Shown here piece by piece: positions 9,415 through 18,663 of a DNA stretch of 64,000 nt. The position numbers were made by a program, and so were the translations under genes. Under the pieces are notes generated by a model that searched no databases, had not been told where the DNA came from, and saw nothing but the letters and a program-made list of their open reading frames with translations. Origin of the DNA: Xanthomonas hydrangeae. Its GTDB lineage: Bacteria; Pseudomonadota; Gammaproteobacteria; Xanthomonadales; Xanthomonadaceae. The DNA lies in contig LR990730.1 of the NCBI GenBank assembly GCA_905142475.1, forward strand, positions 310,001 through 374,000, in the 5' to 3' direction. Position 1 is the first letter of the stretch; the number at the start of each line of letters is the position of its first letter.

Positions 9415-10059
9415 ATGCCCGGATCACTGCTCAACTCACTCAAGCCGCTCGCCGGCCAGGCCCTGCAAGCCGCGCTCAATCGCGCGCTGGCGCTGGACCC
9501 GGATACCCGCGATGCCCTGTTGCCGCTGGAAGGCCAGCGCATCGCGCTGACCCTGGACGCGCCTGCCTTGGCGCTGCAGATCCGCGTGCACGAGCGCCGG
9601 CTGCTGGTCGGCCCGGTGGACCAAACGCAGGAGCCAGACCTCGCCGTGCGCAGCACCCTGGCCGGCCTGCTCGGCCAGCTGCCGTTTCTGGCCAATGCGC
9701 GCCGTAGCGGCGCCCCGGCGGGCCGGCTCAAGGTCTCCGGCGATGCCGAACTGGCGCGCCAGCTGCAACAACTGGCAGGGCGGTTCGATCCGGATTGGCA
9801 ACTGCCGTTCGTGGCGGTGTTCGGCGACATCCTGGGCGTGCAGATCGCCGGCGCGGTGCGTGCAGCGCTGCAGCAGGCGCGCCGCAGTGCAGTGGATCTG
9901 GCGCATAGCGCGGCCGAATTCGTCACCGAAGAATCGCGCGATGTGGTGCCACGCGCCGAACTCGAAGCCTTCCACGACGATGTCGACGAACTGCGCGACG
10001 ACGTCGAACGTCTGGCCGCACGCGTCACCCGTCTGCGTGCTGCCGGAGGTGCGACATGA
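9415..10059 (+). CDS. ubiJ: UbiJ-like SCP2 domain ubiquinone biosynthesis accessory protein
   Basis: A 214-residue protein with an SCP2/sterol-carrier-like N-terminal half (about residues 10-115) and a helical C-terminal half ending in a coiled-coil-like [18 protein letters not shown]. This is the build of UbiJ, which binds lipid and helps organise the soluble Ubi complex. The stop overlaps the ubiB start by four bases (ATGA), indicating translational coupling, and the ubiJ-ubiB order is usual in gammaproteobacteria. The ubiE gene is not adjacent here. Confidence 0.85.
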   Translation: MPGSLLNSLKPLAGQALQAALNRALALDPDTRDALLPLEGQRIALTLDAPALALQIRVHERRLLVGPVDQTQEPDLAVRSTLAGLLGQLPFLANARRSGAPAGRLKVSGDAELARQLQQLAGRFDPDWQLPFVAVFGDILGVQIAGAVRAALQQARRSAVDLAHSAAEFVTEESRDVVPRAELEAFHDDVDELRDDVERLAARVTRLRAAGGAT

Positions 10060-11729
10060 AGGCGCTGCTGCGGGCCAGCCGCATCGGCCGGGTGATCCTG
10101 CGCTATCGGCTGGACGTCTTGCTGCAAGGCACGCCGGCCGAGCGTTGGCTGCGCCTGGCCAAGCCGTTCGTGCCGCGTGCCAGCGCCGAGATCGCCGCGC
10201 AATCGCGCGGTGCGCGCCTGCGCCTGGCGCTGCAGGAACTGGGGCCGATCTTCGTCAAGTTCGGGCAGATCCTGTCGACCCGGCGCGACCTGATTCCGGC
10301 CGACGTCGCTGACGAATTGACCCTGCTGCAGGACCGGGTCAAACCGTTCGATGGCGACGTTGCGCGGCTGATCGTGGAGCGCGCGCTGGGCCTGCCGGTG
10401 AGCGTGGCATTCGCCGCATTCGACACCGTACCGCTGGCCTCGGCCTCGATCGCGCAGGTGCATGCGGCCACGTTGCCGCCGGATGCCAACGGCGTGCGCC
10501 GCGAAGTGGTGGTCAAGGTGCTGCGCCCGGACATCGAGCGGCAGATCGACGCCGATATCGCGCTGCTGCATTCGCTGGCCACCCTGGTCGAGCGCACCCA
10601 CCCGCGCGCGGACAAGATCCGCCCGCGCGAAGTGGTGGCCGAGATCGAAGCCACCTTGTCGGCCGAACTCGATCTGCAACGCGAAGGCGCCAACGCCAGC
10701 GTGCTGCGCCGCTTCTGGGAAGGCTCGGACGATCTGTACGTGCCCGAGGTGATCTGGTCGCACACCGCCGAGCGTGCGCTCACGCTGGAGCGCGTGTACG
10801 GCATTCCGTCCGACGACATCGCCAGGCTCGATGCGGCCGGTATCGACCGCAAGGCGCTGGCGGCCAAGGGCGTGCGCGTGTTCTACACGCAGGTGTTCCG
10901 CGACAATTTCTTTCATGCCGATGCGCACGCCGGCAACATCTGGGTCGACTCGGACCCGGAGCGCCGGCTCAATCCGCGTTTCATCGCGCTGGATTTCGGC
11001 ATCATGGGCCAGCTCTCGCAGGAAGATCAGTACTATCTGGCCGAGAACTTCATGGCGATCTTCCACAAGGATTATCGCCGCATGGCCGAGCTGCACGTGG
11101 AGGCGGGCTGGATGCCCGACAACGTGCGCATCGACGAACTGGAAGCGGCCGCGCGCTCGGTGTGCGAGCCCTACTTCACCCGGCCGTTGTCGGAGATTTC
11201 GCTGGCCGAAGTGCTGATCAAATTGTTCCGCGTCGCGCAGCGCTACGAACTGACGCTGCAGCCGCAGCTGATCCTGTTGCAGAAGACCTTGCTCAACATC
11301 GAAGGCGTGGGCCGCCAGCTCGACCCCAGGCTGGATATCTGGGCAGTGGCGCGGCCGGTGCTCGAACGCATCCTGCGCGAGCGTTACAGCCCGCGCCGCG
11401 TGCTGGGCGAGTTGCGCAAGCGGCTGCCGGAAATCATGACCCACGCGCCGGACATGCCGCGCCTGGTACACAGCTGGTTGAAGCAGCAGGTGGAAGGCCG
11501 CCATCAGCTCGATATCCGCTCGGCCGAGTTGCGCGCGCTGGATGTGAGCCTGCGCAAGTTGCAGACGCGCGTGGTCACTGCGATCACGGGCAGCGGCCTG
11601 CTGGTGGTCGCCGCCGTGCTGTATGGCCTGCATCCGAATGGCTGGTATCTGGGCACGGTGCCGGTGTGGAGCTGGGTCAGCGGCACGGCCGGTTCGGTCG
11701 CTTTGCTGGTCGCCTGGCTGCGGCGCTGA
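10056..11729 (+). CDS. ubiB: UbiB atypical kinase/ATPase for ubiquinone biosynthesis
   Basis: A 557-residue ABC1/ADCK/UbiB-family protein. The family KxGQ motif is KFGQ at residues 68-71, an Ala-rich nucleotide-binding loop follows ([13 protein letters not shown]), and the kinase-like catalytic and metal motifs are [12 protein letters not shown] and ALDFGIMG. Two hydrophobic segments at the C-terminus ([15 protein letters not shown] and [12 protein letters not shown]) anchor it in the inner membrane, as in the E. coli protein. It supports coenzyme Q synthesis, probably by ATPase-driven lipid extraction. Start overlaps the ubiJ stop. Confidence 0.95.
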   Translation: MKALLRASRIGRVILRYRLDVLLQGTPAERWLRLAKPFVPRASAEIAAQSRGARLRLALQELGPIFVKFGQILSTRRDLIPADVADELTLLQDRVKPFDGDVARLIVERALGLPVSVAFAAFDTVPLASASIAQVHAATLPPDANGVRREVVVKVLRPDIERQIDADIALLHSLATLVERTHPRADKIRPREVVAEIEATLSAELDLQREGANASVLRRFWEGSDDLYVPEVIWSHTAERALTLERVYGIPSDDIARLDAAGIDRKALAAKGVRVFYTQVFRDNFFHADAHAGNIWVDSDPERRLNPRFIALDFGIMGQLSQEDQYYLAENFMAIFHKDYRRMAELHVEAGWMPDNVRIDELEAAARSVCEPYFTRPLSEISLAEVLIKLFRVAQRYELTLQPQLILLQKTLLNIEGVGRQLDPRLDIWAVARPVLERILRERYSPRRVLGELRKRLPEIMTHAPDMPRLVHSWLKQQVEGRHQLDIRSAELRALDVSLRKLQTRVVTAITGSGLLVVAAVLYGLHPNGWYLGTVPVWSWVSGTAGSVALLVAWLRR

Positions 11730-11825
11730 CACATTGCGATAGGTGGCCCGCTGCATTCGGCTGCATTTCGGCAGTGCCTGCAGCGGGGCACCAGCGCGGC
11801 CCTCGAGTCGTGGCGCGGCAACGCA

Positions 11826-12599
11826 GTGGCATGCGGTGTCAGCGATGCGGATAATCCGCCGGTGAGCATATCGACCGACCCGTTGCAGATTCTCCACCAG
11901 GACGATGTCCTGGCCGTCGTCAATAAACCTGCGGGCCTGATGGTCCACGACAGCAAGCTGGCGCGCGGGGAGGACGACTTTCTGGCCGACCGCCTGCGCG
12001 AGCAGCTGGGCCGACCGATCTTTCTGGTGCACCGGCTCGATCGCGCCACCAGCGGTTGCCTGTTGCTTGCGTTCGATCGCGAGAGCGCCAGCGCGTTGGG
12101 CAAGGCCTTGATGGCCGGCGAATTGGAGAAGGACTATCTGACGGTGTGCCGCGGCTGGCCGGCCGAGGAGCGCTTCATCGTCGATCACGATCTGGACGGT
12201 GGCCCCGGCAAGCCGGTCAAGAAGCCGGCGGTGACCCATTTCCAGCGGCTGGCCACCGGCGAGCTGGAGATTCCCTCCACCGGCTTTGCCACCTCGCGGT
12301 ATGCGCTGCTGCGCTGCCAGCCGCAGACCGGGCGTTTTCGGCAGATTCGAAGGCACATGAAGCACCTGTCGCATCACATGATCGGCGACACCAGTCACGG
12401 GGATGGCCGGCATAACCGGAGTTTTCGCATGCTTGGGATTCACCGCATGCTGCTGCATGCCGAGCGCTTGGGGTTTCCGCATCCGGCCGATGGGCGGCGT
12501 CTCAGCGTGGTGGCGCCGCTGGATGTGGAGTTCGCGAAAGCGTGTGCGTTGTTCGGGTGGGACGTGGCGGGGTTGCAAGGCACGACACACGTGCAGTGA
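11826..12599 (+). CDS. RluA-family pseudouridine synthase (TruC-like)
   Basis: A RluA-family enzyme of about 250 residues, the length of tRNA pseudouridine synthase C (U65). Visible signatures are LAVVNKPAGLMVHDS, the catalytic-aspartate motif HRLDRATSGCLLLAF, and RQIRRHMKHLSHHMIGDTSHG. The frame opens with GTG 11826; another in-frame GTG at 11862 gives a start (VSISTDPLQILH) nearer to the family N-terminus, and neither has a clear ribosome site. It follows ubiB by about 100 bases. I leave the symbol blank because TruC and other RluA paralogues are hard to separate by eye. Confidence 0.85.
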   Translation: MACGVSDADNPPVSISTDPLQILHQDDVLAVVNKPAGLMVHDSKLARGEDDFLADRLREQLGRPIFLVHRLDRATSGCLLLAFDRESASALGKALMAGELEKDYLTVCRGWPAEERFIVDHDLDGGPGKPVKKPAVTHFQRLATGELEIPSTGFATSRYALLRCQPQTGRFRQIRRHMKHLSHHMIGDTSHGDGRHNRSFRMLGIHRMLLHAERLGFPHPADGRRLSVVAPLDVEFAKACALFGWDVAGLQGTTHVQ

Positions 12600-12618
12600 T
12601 GCGGCGTGGTCATGGATG

Positions 12619-12660
12619 TGTCAGTGCATCAACGTCGATCTGTCAGTGCACCAACGTCGA
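12619..12660. repeat. Two direct copies of a 20-bp sequence
   Basis: TGTCAGTGCATCAACGTCGA at 12619-12638 is repeated at 12641-12660 with one change (C for T). The period is 22 bases. It lies just after the pseudouridine synthase stop and does not code for anything recognisable. Confidence 0.75.
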
Positions 12661-12683
12661 GCGGCAACGTTTGTAGGCAGCCG

Positions 12684-12775
12684 TACCCTCACCCCAACCC
12701 CTCTCCCGACGGGAGAGGGGCTTGACTGTTCCTTCTCCCCTCGGGAGAAGGTGCCCCGTAGGGGCGGATGAGGAT
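12684..12775 (+). repeat. Multi-hairpin intergenic repeat, copy 1
   Basis: Starts TACCCTCACCCCAACCCC and forms three successive hairpins: CCCCTCTCCC-GAC-GGGAGAGGGG (12698-12720), CCTTCTCCC-CTC-GGGAGAAGG (12731-12751) and GCCCC-GTA-GGGGC (12753-12765), ending GGATGAGG. This is a dispersed element of the kind common between Xanthomonas genes. Lying between convergent genes, it may attenuate both transcripts. Confidence 0.75.
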
Positions 12776-12822
12776 GCGAGCGAAGCCTGGTGGAGTTTGG
12801 ATGCACGTGCAGCTTCGCCCAT

Positions 12823-12878
12823 TACCCTCACCCCAACCCCTCTCCCGGCGAGAGAGGTGCTAAAGCAGGCTTCTCCCA
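12823..12878 (+). repeat. Multi-hairpin intergenic repeat, copy 2 (shortened)
   Basis: Repeats the first 25 bases of copy 1 exactly from TACCCTCACC, then diverges: the first hairpin stem is shortened (CTCTCCCGGCGAGAGAG) and only one arm of the second hairpin (CTTCTCCC) remains. It appears to be a decayed copy in the same orientation, 139 bases from copy 1. Confidence 0.65.
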
Positions 12879-13020
12879 TGGCGGCAAACTGTGGTGCCGC
12901 CGGCTGTGGTGCCGCCGGAATCGTGAATGCAATCGACCTAGCATCCGTCGCCGTCACCGTCACCGTCGCAGGAATCACGCCGTTCCGATTCCCCAATCCC
13001 GATTCCCGACTCCCCGCCCT

Positions 13021-13563
13021 TCAGGGCTTCTGCGCCGCCGCCGGCTCGTTGACGATCTTCTCCAGATCCTTCTGCAGGTCGGCAAATAGCGGCAGCATCT
13101 TCTGCTGGATCGCGCCCATCAGGTTCTGGGTCAGTGCCGGGGTCTTGTCGAGCAGGCTCTGGCCGGCCGAGCTCTCATAGAACTCGGCCATGGCCAGCAC
13201 GTCCTCGCGCGAGAACGAGCGCTTGTAGATGTCCACATACATCGGGCGCAGTTCCGACCACGACAGCGCCTTGCGCACGGTCTGGCGGGTGCGCTCCTGG
13301 ATGCGCTGCAGCTGCGCCTGTTGGGCGGCGTCGAGCTGGCGCTGGGCGGTGAGCTGGGCGAATTGCTGCTGCTGCATCGCTTCGATCTGCGGCAGCATCG
13401 TGTCCAGCATGGTCTGCGCGCGTGAGGCGGCCAGCAATCGGTTGACGTCGGCATCGCTGGGCGCCTGCGCGAACGCGGCGGGCGTAGTGAGTGCCAGCGC
13501 GGCCAGCACGATCAGACGGCGCGCGAAGGCGCGGACGGTGGCAACGGAACGGGGTGGTGTCAT
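13021..13563 (-). CDS. Exported DUF2059 protein
   Basis: A 180-residue protein with a signal peptide (an Arg-rich N-terminus, then LIVLAALALTTPAAFAQA) and a helical mature part: about residues 50-95 rich in Gln and Leu, then a DUF2059 core (LRPMYVDIYKRSFSREDVLAM, next FYESSAGQSLLDKTP). The family is periplasmic and functionally uncharacterised. ATG 13563 was chosen because it begins the signal peptide; the open frame extends 31 residues upstream. It is divergent from arfB, with 92 bases between the starts. Confidence 0.85.
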   Translation of the reverse strand: MTPPRSVATVRAFARRLIVLAALALTTPAAFAQAPSDADVNRLLAASRAQTMLDTMLPQIEAMQQQQFAQLTAQRQLDAAQQAQLQRIQERTRQTVRKALSWSELRPMYVDIYKRSFSREDVLAMAEFYESSAGQSLLDKTPALTQNLMGAIQQKMLPLFADLQKDLEKIVNEPAAAQKP

Positions 13564-13655
13564 CGGAGCATCCTGCAAACTGGGGACCGGCCGCAGCATA
13601 CGGGAGCCGGCGTTCGCGCGCGCGTCCACGCCGCTGCCGATACAATCGCCGGACA

Positions 13656-14087
13656 ATGGCCAGCGACCCGATCCAGATCACCCCCAGCCTGACGATTCCG
13701 CCCAGCGAACTCGTCGAACGCTTCGTGCGCGCCAGCGGCGCCGGCGGGCAGAACGTCAACAAGGTCTCCACCGCGGTGGAGCTGCGTTTCGACGTCGCCG
13801 GATCGCCGTCGCTGCCCGAACCCTTGCGCGCGCGGCTGCTGTCGCGGCGCGACCGCCGCATGACCGCCGAGGGCGTGCTGGTGATCGACGCGCAGCGCTT
13901 CCGCACCCAGGACCGCAACCGCGAGGATGCGCGCGAGCGGCTGGTCGAAATCATCAATGCGTGCCTGTCGGTGCCCAAGCGCCGGGTCGCCACCAAACCG
14001 AGTCATGGTGCCAAGCTGCGGCGGCTGGATGCCAAGCGTGAGCGCAGCCATATCAAGCGTGGACGCTCTGCGTCCCACTGGGAGTAA
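13656..14087 (+). CDS. arfB: ArfB (YaeJ) alternative ribosome-rescue hydrolase
   Basis: A 143-residue peptidyl-tRNA hydrolase of the class-I release-factor superfamily. The catalytic GGQ is at residues 30-32 (SGAGGQNVNKV), and the C-terminus is a basic tail (KPSHGAKLRRLDAKRERSHI) that enters the empty mRNA channel of stalled ribosomes. It lacks the codon-recognition domain, which separates it from RF1/RF2. ATG 13656 gives the standard family length. The acyltransferase gene starts two bases after the stop. Confidence 0.93.
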   Translation: MASDPIQITPSLTIPPSELVERFVRASGAGGQNVNKVSTAVELRFDVAGSPSLPEPLRARLLSRRDRRMTAEGVLVIDAQRFRTQDRNREDARERLVEIINACLSVPKRRVATKPSHGAKLRRLDAKRERSHIKRGRSASHWE

Positions 14088-14089
14088 GC

Positions 14090-14719
14090 GTGAGTCACAC
14101 CGACCCGTCGTTGCCACCGGTAACACAGGCCAACATCCTGCTGCAGTCAGCCCCGCCCAGAATGCCGCGTGCGCACGGCCGCTTCGGCCGCTGGCTGGGC
14201 CGCACCGCCTTGCGCCTGACCGGATGGCGCCTGCTCGGGCGGCTGCCCGACGAACCCAAGCTGGTGATGATCGTTGCCCCGCATTCGTCCAACTGGGACG
14301 GCTTTGTCGGCTTTGCGGCCAAGTTCGCGCTGGGCTTCGATGTGCGCGTGCTGGGCAAGGCGCAGTTGTTCTGGTGGCCGCTGGGCCCGCTGCTGCGCAA
14401 GCTGGGTGCCATCCCGCTGGACCGCAGCTCGCCACAGGGCACCATCGGCCAGGCGGTGCGGCTGATCCGTAACTCCGAGCAGATGTGGTACGTGATCACC
14501 CCCGAGGGCACCCGCAAGCGCGTGGAAAACTGGAAGGCGGGCTTCTGGAAGATCGCCTCCGACTCCAAGGTGCCGATCCTGCCGGTGTATTTCGACTATC
14601 CCAGCAAGACCGTGGGCATCGGCGAGCCGTTCTGGACCGGCACCGACATGGCCGCCGATATTGCCGCCATCCGCACCTGGTACCGGCCGTGGCGCGGCAA
14701 GCATCGCGATACTTTATAG
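14090..14719 (+). CDS. Lysophospholipid acyltransferase-family protein
   Basis: A 209-residue protein of the PlsC-like acyltransferase superfamily. The catalytic H-x4-D motif is HSSNWD at residues 65-70, the glycerol-phosphate-binding region is PEGTRKR, and LPVYFDYPSK lies near the end. The initiation codon is GTG 14090, two bases after the arfB stop, with GGGAG overlapping the end of arfB; the genes are probably cotranscribed. It belongs to the short cytoplasmic-membrane-associated group often annotated as 1-acyl-sn-glycerol-3-phosphate acyltransferase; the true acceptor cannot be told from sequence. Confidence 0.85.
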   Translation: MSHTDPSLPPVTQANILLQSAPPRMPRAHGRFGRWLGRTALRLTGWRLLGRLPDEPKLVMIVAPHSSNWDGFVGFAAKFALGFDVRVLGKAQLFWWPLGPLLRKLGAIPLDRSSPQGTIGQAVRLIRNSEQMWYVITPEGTRKRVENWKAGFWKIASDSKVPILPVYFDYPSKTVGIGEPFWTGTDMAADIAAIRTWYRPWRGKHRDTL

Positions 14720-14768
14720 GTGAGCGTCTAGTGGCGCCCATGCGCCTTGCCAACAGGTGTCAGGTCAC

Positions 14769-15053
14769 GTGAAATACATTGACGTTGAGTGGAAGCATCA
14801 AAACATCGATGAGCCGACACGGTTGGTGTCGGAGCTGGATCACCACTGCTGCGAGATCCGCAAACTTGAGTTCTTCCTAGATGGCAAGGTCGGTTTTGCG
14901 ACCCAGTACATGAACTCCCCTGGGACCGAACTGAGCAGCACGGCAATACCTCCACTTGCGGAGGTTAACCAATCATCCGAGTTCAATGGAGTTTGCATCA
15001 GCGCTCAGATATTTGAGAGCCTGTGGGCGGCTCATGCACCTGTGAGGGCCTGA
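14769..15053 (+). CDS. DUF6881-like small protein, AT-richer than neighbours
   Basis: A 94-residue protein (start GTG 14769) reading MKYIDVEWKHQNIDEPTRLV and then a RKLEFFLDGKVGFA segment, the pattern of DUF6881. The GC content is visibly lower than the surrounding genes, about half, and the gene stands alone between an acyltransferase and an asparaginase. This suggests acquisition. Small proteins of this sort are often orphan immunity-like proteins, but I see no toxin partner here, so no role is claimed. A GTG four codons upstream is possible but less likely. Confidence 0.65.
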   Translation: MKYIDVEWKHQNIDEPTRLVSELDHHCCEIRKLEFFLDGKVGFATQYMNSPGTELSSTAIPPLAEVNQSSEFNGVCISAQIFESLWAAHAPVRA

Positions 15054-15251
15054 CACTTACTCAAGACAACGTCGTGTCGCGAGTCGGCTAACTCTGGTAT
15101 TTGGCCAATCGTGGGAGGCATCATTTCGAGCCGTGCATGCATTCGACATGGTGCATTGGCCGGCGTCGACTGAGCCCGTACTCGCCGATCAGATTTGCTT
15201 ACCTGCCCGGCACGGACGGTCACCTCAATCAATTGCAGTAGAGGAAACATC

Positions 15252-16262
15252 ATGATCGCTTCGTCAGCGCGTGCGTTGTGCCTGTTGCTAGTGTTATGTA
15301 CTGGTTCCGCGCTGGCGGCCACTCCGATGCTGGTGATCCACGGCGGCGCCGGCGTGGAGAAAGCCGGCCTGTCTGCAGGCGAACAGGCGCAGGCGCGCGA
15401 GGCGATGCAACGCGCGCTGCGTGCCGGTCACGCGGTACTGCAACGCGGTGGCAGTGCGGTGGATGCAGTGGCCGCCACCATCACCGTGCTGGAGGATGCC
15501 CCGCAGTTCAACGCCGGGCGCGGTGCGGTGTTCACCCATGACGGCAAGAACGAACTGGATGCGGCGATCATGGACGGCGCCACCGGCAAGGCCGGCGCGA
15601 TTGCCGGCGTGCACACGGTCAAGAACCCGATCCAGCTGGCACGCAGCGTCATGGACCGCTCAAAACACGTGATGCTGGTCGGCAACGGCGCCGAACAGTT
15701 CGCGCGCGAGCAGGGCGTCACCCTGGTCGACCCGAGCTATTTCCGCACCGACAAGCGTTGGCAGCAACTGCAGAAAGCGCTCAAGGCCGAGGCCGGCGAC
15801 CGCAAGGCGCAGGCCGAACTCGATCTGGAAACCGCCAAGCACTTCGGCACTGTCGGTGCGCTGGCGCTGGATCGCGAAGGACACTTGGCCGCCGGCACTT
15901 CCACCGGCGGCATGACCAACAAGCGCTATGGCCGCGTCGGCGATGCGCCGATCATCGGCGCCGGCACCTATGCCAACAGCCAGTGCGCGGTGTCCGGTAC
16001 CGGCTGGGGCGAGTTCTATATCCGCGCGGTGGCCGCCTACGACATCTGCGCCCGCATGAAATACGCCGGCCAGTCGTTGCAACAGGCGGCCGACGCAGTG
16101 ATCGACCAGGAGATTCCCAAGGCCGGTGGTGACGGCGGCGCCATCGCGTTGGATGCGCAGGGCAATGCCGCGTTCCCGTTCAACACCGAGGGCATGTATC
16201 GCGGCTGGATCGGCGCCGATGGCACCCCGCACGTGGCGATCTTCAAGGACGAGACGTTGTAG
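15252..16262 (+). CDS. Exported isoaspartyl peptidase/L-asparaginase
   Basis: A 336-residue N-terminal nucleophile hydrolase of the type 2 asparaginase (IaaA) family. A signal peptide (residues 1-22, LCLLLVLCTGSALA) sends it to the periplasm. HGGAG opens the mature domain; autocleavage is expected before Thr200 in HFGTVGALAL, which becomes the nucleophile, and GTSTGGM and GAGTYA form the substrate-binding loops. It removes isoaspartyl residues from peptides and hydrolyses asparagine. ATG 15252 follows a GAGGAAA ribosome site. The M3 peptidase gene lies 106 bases downstream on the same strand. Confidence 0.92.
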   Translation: MIASSARALCLLLVLCTGSALAATPMLVIHGGAGVEKAGLSAGEQAQAREAMQRALRAGHAVLQRGGSAVDAVAATITVLEDAPQFNAGRGAVFTHDGKNELDAAIMDGATGKAGAIAGVHTVKNPIQLARSVMDRSKHVMLVGNGAEQFAREQGVTLVDPSYFRTDKRWQQLQKALKAEAGDRKAQAELDLETAKHFGTVGALALDREGHLAAGTSTGGMTNKRYGRVGDAPIIGAGTYANSQCAVSGTGWGEFYIRAVAAYDICARMKYAGQSLQQAADAVIDQEIPKAGGDGGAIALDAQGNAAFPFNTEGMYRGWIGADGTPHVAIFKDETL

Positions 16263-16368
16263 CGCACATCCTCAACCGAACCCGTCCATCCAATCCAACG
16301 GCACATGCCAGCGGCCCGCAAACCCGCTAGCGTGACCGGCTGCTCTACCCGCTCAGGAATCACACGCC

Positions 16369-18537
16369 ATGTCGCGTACCGTCGTTCTGGCCGCTGCCAT
16401 CACCCTGGCACTGGCTGCTTGTTCTGGAAAAGAGCCGTCCGGTAAGGAGTCCACCACCGTGCCCGAGAAGACCGCCGCCACCCCGGCCGCCGATGCCGCG
16501 CCAAACCCGCTGCTCACCCCCAGCACGCTGCCGTTCCAGGCGCCGCCGTTCGACAAGATCAAGGACAGCGATTACTTGCCGGCCTTCGAAGAAGGCATGC
16601 GCCTGCAGTTGGCCGAGATCCGCAAGATCGCCGACAACCCCGAACCGCCCACCTTCGACAACACCATCGAAGCGATGGAGCGTGGTGGCGAAACGCTCTC
16701 GCGCGTATCGCGCATCTTCTTCGGGCTGGTGCAGGCCGATACCAGCGACGCCCGCCAGAAGATCCAGGAAGAGATCGCGCCCAAGCTGGCTGCGCACCAG
16801 GACGAAATCAATCTCGATCCCAAGCTCTTCGCACGCGTCAAAACCCTCTACGACCAGCGCGACACGCTGAGCCTGGATCCGGAGCAGAAGCGTCTGCTCG
16901 AGCGCGATTACGAAGAACTCGTGCGCGCCGGCGCGCAGCTGTCCGAAACCGACAAGGCCAGCCTGCGCAAGCTCAATATCGAAGAAACCACGCTGTCCAC
17001 CCAGTTCCACACCCGTCTGGTCGCCGCCTCGGCTGCCGGCGCGGTGGTGGTGGACGACAAGGCCAGGCTCGACGGCCTGAGCGAGGGCGATATCGCCGCC
17101 GCCGCCGATGCGGCCAAGGCGCGCAAGCTCGATGGCAAGTACCTGCTCACCTTGCAGAACACCACCCAGCAGCCGGTGCTGGCCTCGCTGAAGGACCGCC
17201 AGCTGCGCGCCGAGGTGCTCAAGGCCTCGGAAACACGCGCGGAAAAGGGCGATGCCAACGACACCCGCCAGACCATCCAGCGTCTGGCGCAGCTGCGCGC
17301 ACAGAAGGCCAAGCTGCTCGGCTTCGACAATTACGCCGCCTACAGCCTGGGCGACCAGATGGCCAAGACCCCGGACGCCGCGCTCAAGCTGCTGACCGAC
17401 ACCGTGCCGGCGGCCACCGCCAAGGCGCGCCGCGAAGTGGCCGAGATGCAGAAGGTCATCGACGCGCAGAAGGGAGACTTCAAACTCGCCGCGTCCGATT
17501 GGGATTTCTACGCCGAGCAGGTGCGCAAGGCCAAGTACGATCTGGACGAGGTGCAGATCAAGCCGTATTTCGAACTGGACAACGTGCTGCAGAACGGCGT
17601 CTTCTACGCGGCCACGCAGCTGTACGGCATCACCTTCAAGCAGCGCACCGACATCCCGACCTATCACGCGGACATGAAGGTGTATGAAGTGTTCGATGCC
17701 GACGGCACCTCGATGGCGCTGTTCTATACCGACTATTTCAAGCGCGACAGCAAGTCCGGCGGTGCCTGGATGGATGTGTTCGTCGAGCAGGACGGTCTCA
17801 CCGGCGCCAAGCCGGTGGTCTACAACGTCTGCAACTTCACCAAGCCGGCGGCCGGCCAGCCGGCGCTGCTGAGCTTCGACGACGTCACCACGCTGTTCCA
17901 TGAGTTTGGCCATGCGCTGCACGGCATGTTCTCCAAGGTGAAGTACCCCTCGATCGCCGGCACCAGCACCTCGCGCGATTTCGTCGAGTTCCCCTCGCAG
18001 TTCAACGAGCACTGGGCCTCCGATCCCAAGGTCTTCGCCAACTACGCCAAGCACTACCAGACCGGCGCGGCAATGCCGGCCGAGCTGGTGGAAAAGATCA
18101 AGAAGGCCAAGACCTTCAACAGCGGCTATGCGACCACCGAGTACCTGTCGGCCGCGCTGCTCGATCTGGCCTGGCACACCCAGCCGGCCGACGCGCCGCT
18201 GCAGGACGTGAGCAAGTTCGAAGCCGACGCGCTCAAGCGCTTCAAGGTCGACCTGGCCGAAGTGCCGCCGCGCTACCGCAGCAGCTATTTCGACCACATC
18301 TGGGGCGGCGGTTATTCGGCCGGCTATTACGCGTACTTCTGGTCGGAAGTGCTCGACGACGATGCGTTCGAATGGTTCAAGGACAACGGCGGCCTGACCC
18401 GCAAGAACGGCGACATCTTCCGCGCCAAGATCCTCTCGCGTGGCAATACCGTCGATCTGGCCACGTTGTATCGCGACTTCCGCGGCAAGGATCCCAGCGT
18501 CAAGGCGCTGCTGGAAAATCGCGGTTTGACCGAGTGA
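16369..18537 (+). CDS. dcp: M3-family dipeptidyl carboxypeptidase, lipoprotein
   Basis: A 722-residue zinc peptidase of the M3 (Dcp/oligopeptidase A) family. The N-terminus is a lipoprotein signal with lipobox LAAC at Cys18, so the enzyme should be anchored to the envelope. The zinc motif HEFGHALHG begins at residue 511, and the third ligand region follows (VEFPSQFNEHW). The C-terminal segment has the Y-rich substrate loop (GGGYSAGYYAYFW). It removes C-terminal dipeptides in the periplasm, probably recycling peptides. It ends just before a bidirectional terminator shared with the convergent effector gene. Confidence 0.93.
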   Translation: MSRTVVLAAAITLALAACSGKEPSGKESTTVPEKTAATPAADAAPNPLLTPSTLPFQAPPFDKIKDSDYLPAFEEGMRLQLAEIRKIADNPEPPTFDNTIEAMERGGETLSRVSRIFFGLVQADTSDARQKIQEEIAPKLAAHQDEINLDPKLFARVKTLYDQRDTLSLDPEQKRLLERDYEELVRAGAQLSETDKASLRKLNIEETTLSTQFHTRLVAASAAGAVVVDDKARLDGLSEGDIAAAADAAKARKLDGKYLLTLQNTTQQPVLASLKDRQLRAEVLKASETRAEKGDANDTRQTIQRLAQLRAQKAKLLGFDNYAAYSLGDQMAKTPDAALKLLTDTVPAATAKARREVAEMQKVIDAQKGDFKLAASDWDFYAEQVRKAKYDLDEVQIKPYFELDNVLQNGVFYAATQLYGITFKQRTDIPTYHADMKVYEVFDADGTSMALFYTDYFKRDSKSGGAWMDVFVEQDGLTGAKPVVYNVCNFTKPAAGQPALLSFDDVTTLFHEFGHALHGMFSKVKYPSIAGTSTSRDFVEFPSQFNEHWASDPKVFANYAKHYQTGAAMPAELVEKIKKAKTFNSGYATTEYLSAALLDLAWHTQPADAPLQDVSKFEADALKRFKVDLAEVPPRYRSSYFDHIWGGGYSAGYYAYFWSEVLDDDAFEWFKDNGGLTRKNGDIFRAKILSRGNTVDLATLYRDFRGKDPSVKALLENRGLTE

Positions 18538-18581
18538 GACACCCGCGTGCACGACGCACGCGGATGCCGCGATGATCCAAG

Positions 18582-18606
18582 ACGGGATGGCCTTGCGCCA
18601 TCCCGT
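18582..18606. terminator. Bidirectional hairpin between dcp and the xopN-like gene
   Basis: A perfect 9-bp stem, ACGGGATGG / CCATCCCGT, with a 7-base loop lies 45 bases after the dcp stop and 58 bases after the end of the convergent effector gene. A T-rich stretch follows at a short distance on the + strand. Confidence 0.6.
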
Positions 18607-18663
18607 TTGCTTACGTGGTTTTTGATGCATCGCAGTAGATGCATTGCAATAGTGGGCGCCGGA

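Larger units (their letters stand above)
12600..13020. other. Repeat-rich intergenic region
   Basis: About 420 bases between the pseudouridine synthase and the convergent DUF2059 gene. It contains a 20-bp direct repeat (12619-12660) and two copies of a multi-hairpin repeat beginning TACCCTCACCCCAACCCC (12684 and 12823), listed separately. No gene is visible. Confidence 0.7.

Noticed and set aside
9330..12590. A 1086-codon open frame on the minus strand opposite ubiJ-ubiB and the pseudouridine synthase
   Set aside because: It spans three recognisable plus-strand genes, has Arg/Ala/His-rich sequence without family motifs, and is an artefact of high GC.
12619..12660. Possible start of a CRISPR array
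   Set aside because: Only two copies with a 2-base gap; there is no spacer of the right length and no cas gene.
16360..18630. A 756-codon minus-strand frame opposite the M3 peptidase
   Set aside because: The plus strand carries the HEFGH zinc motif and lipobox; the minus frame is a GC-driven shadow.
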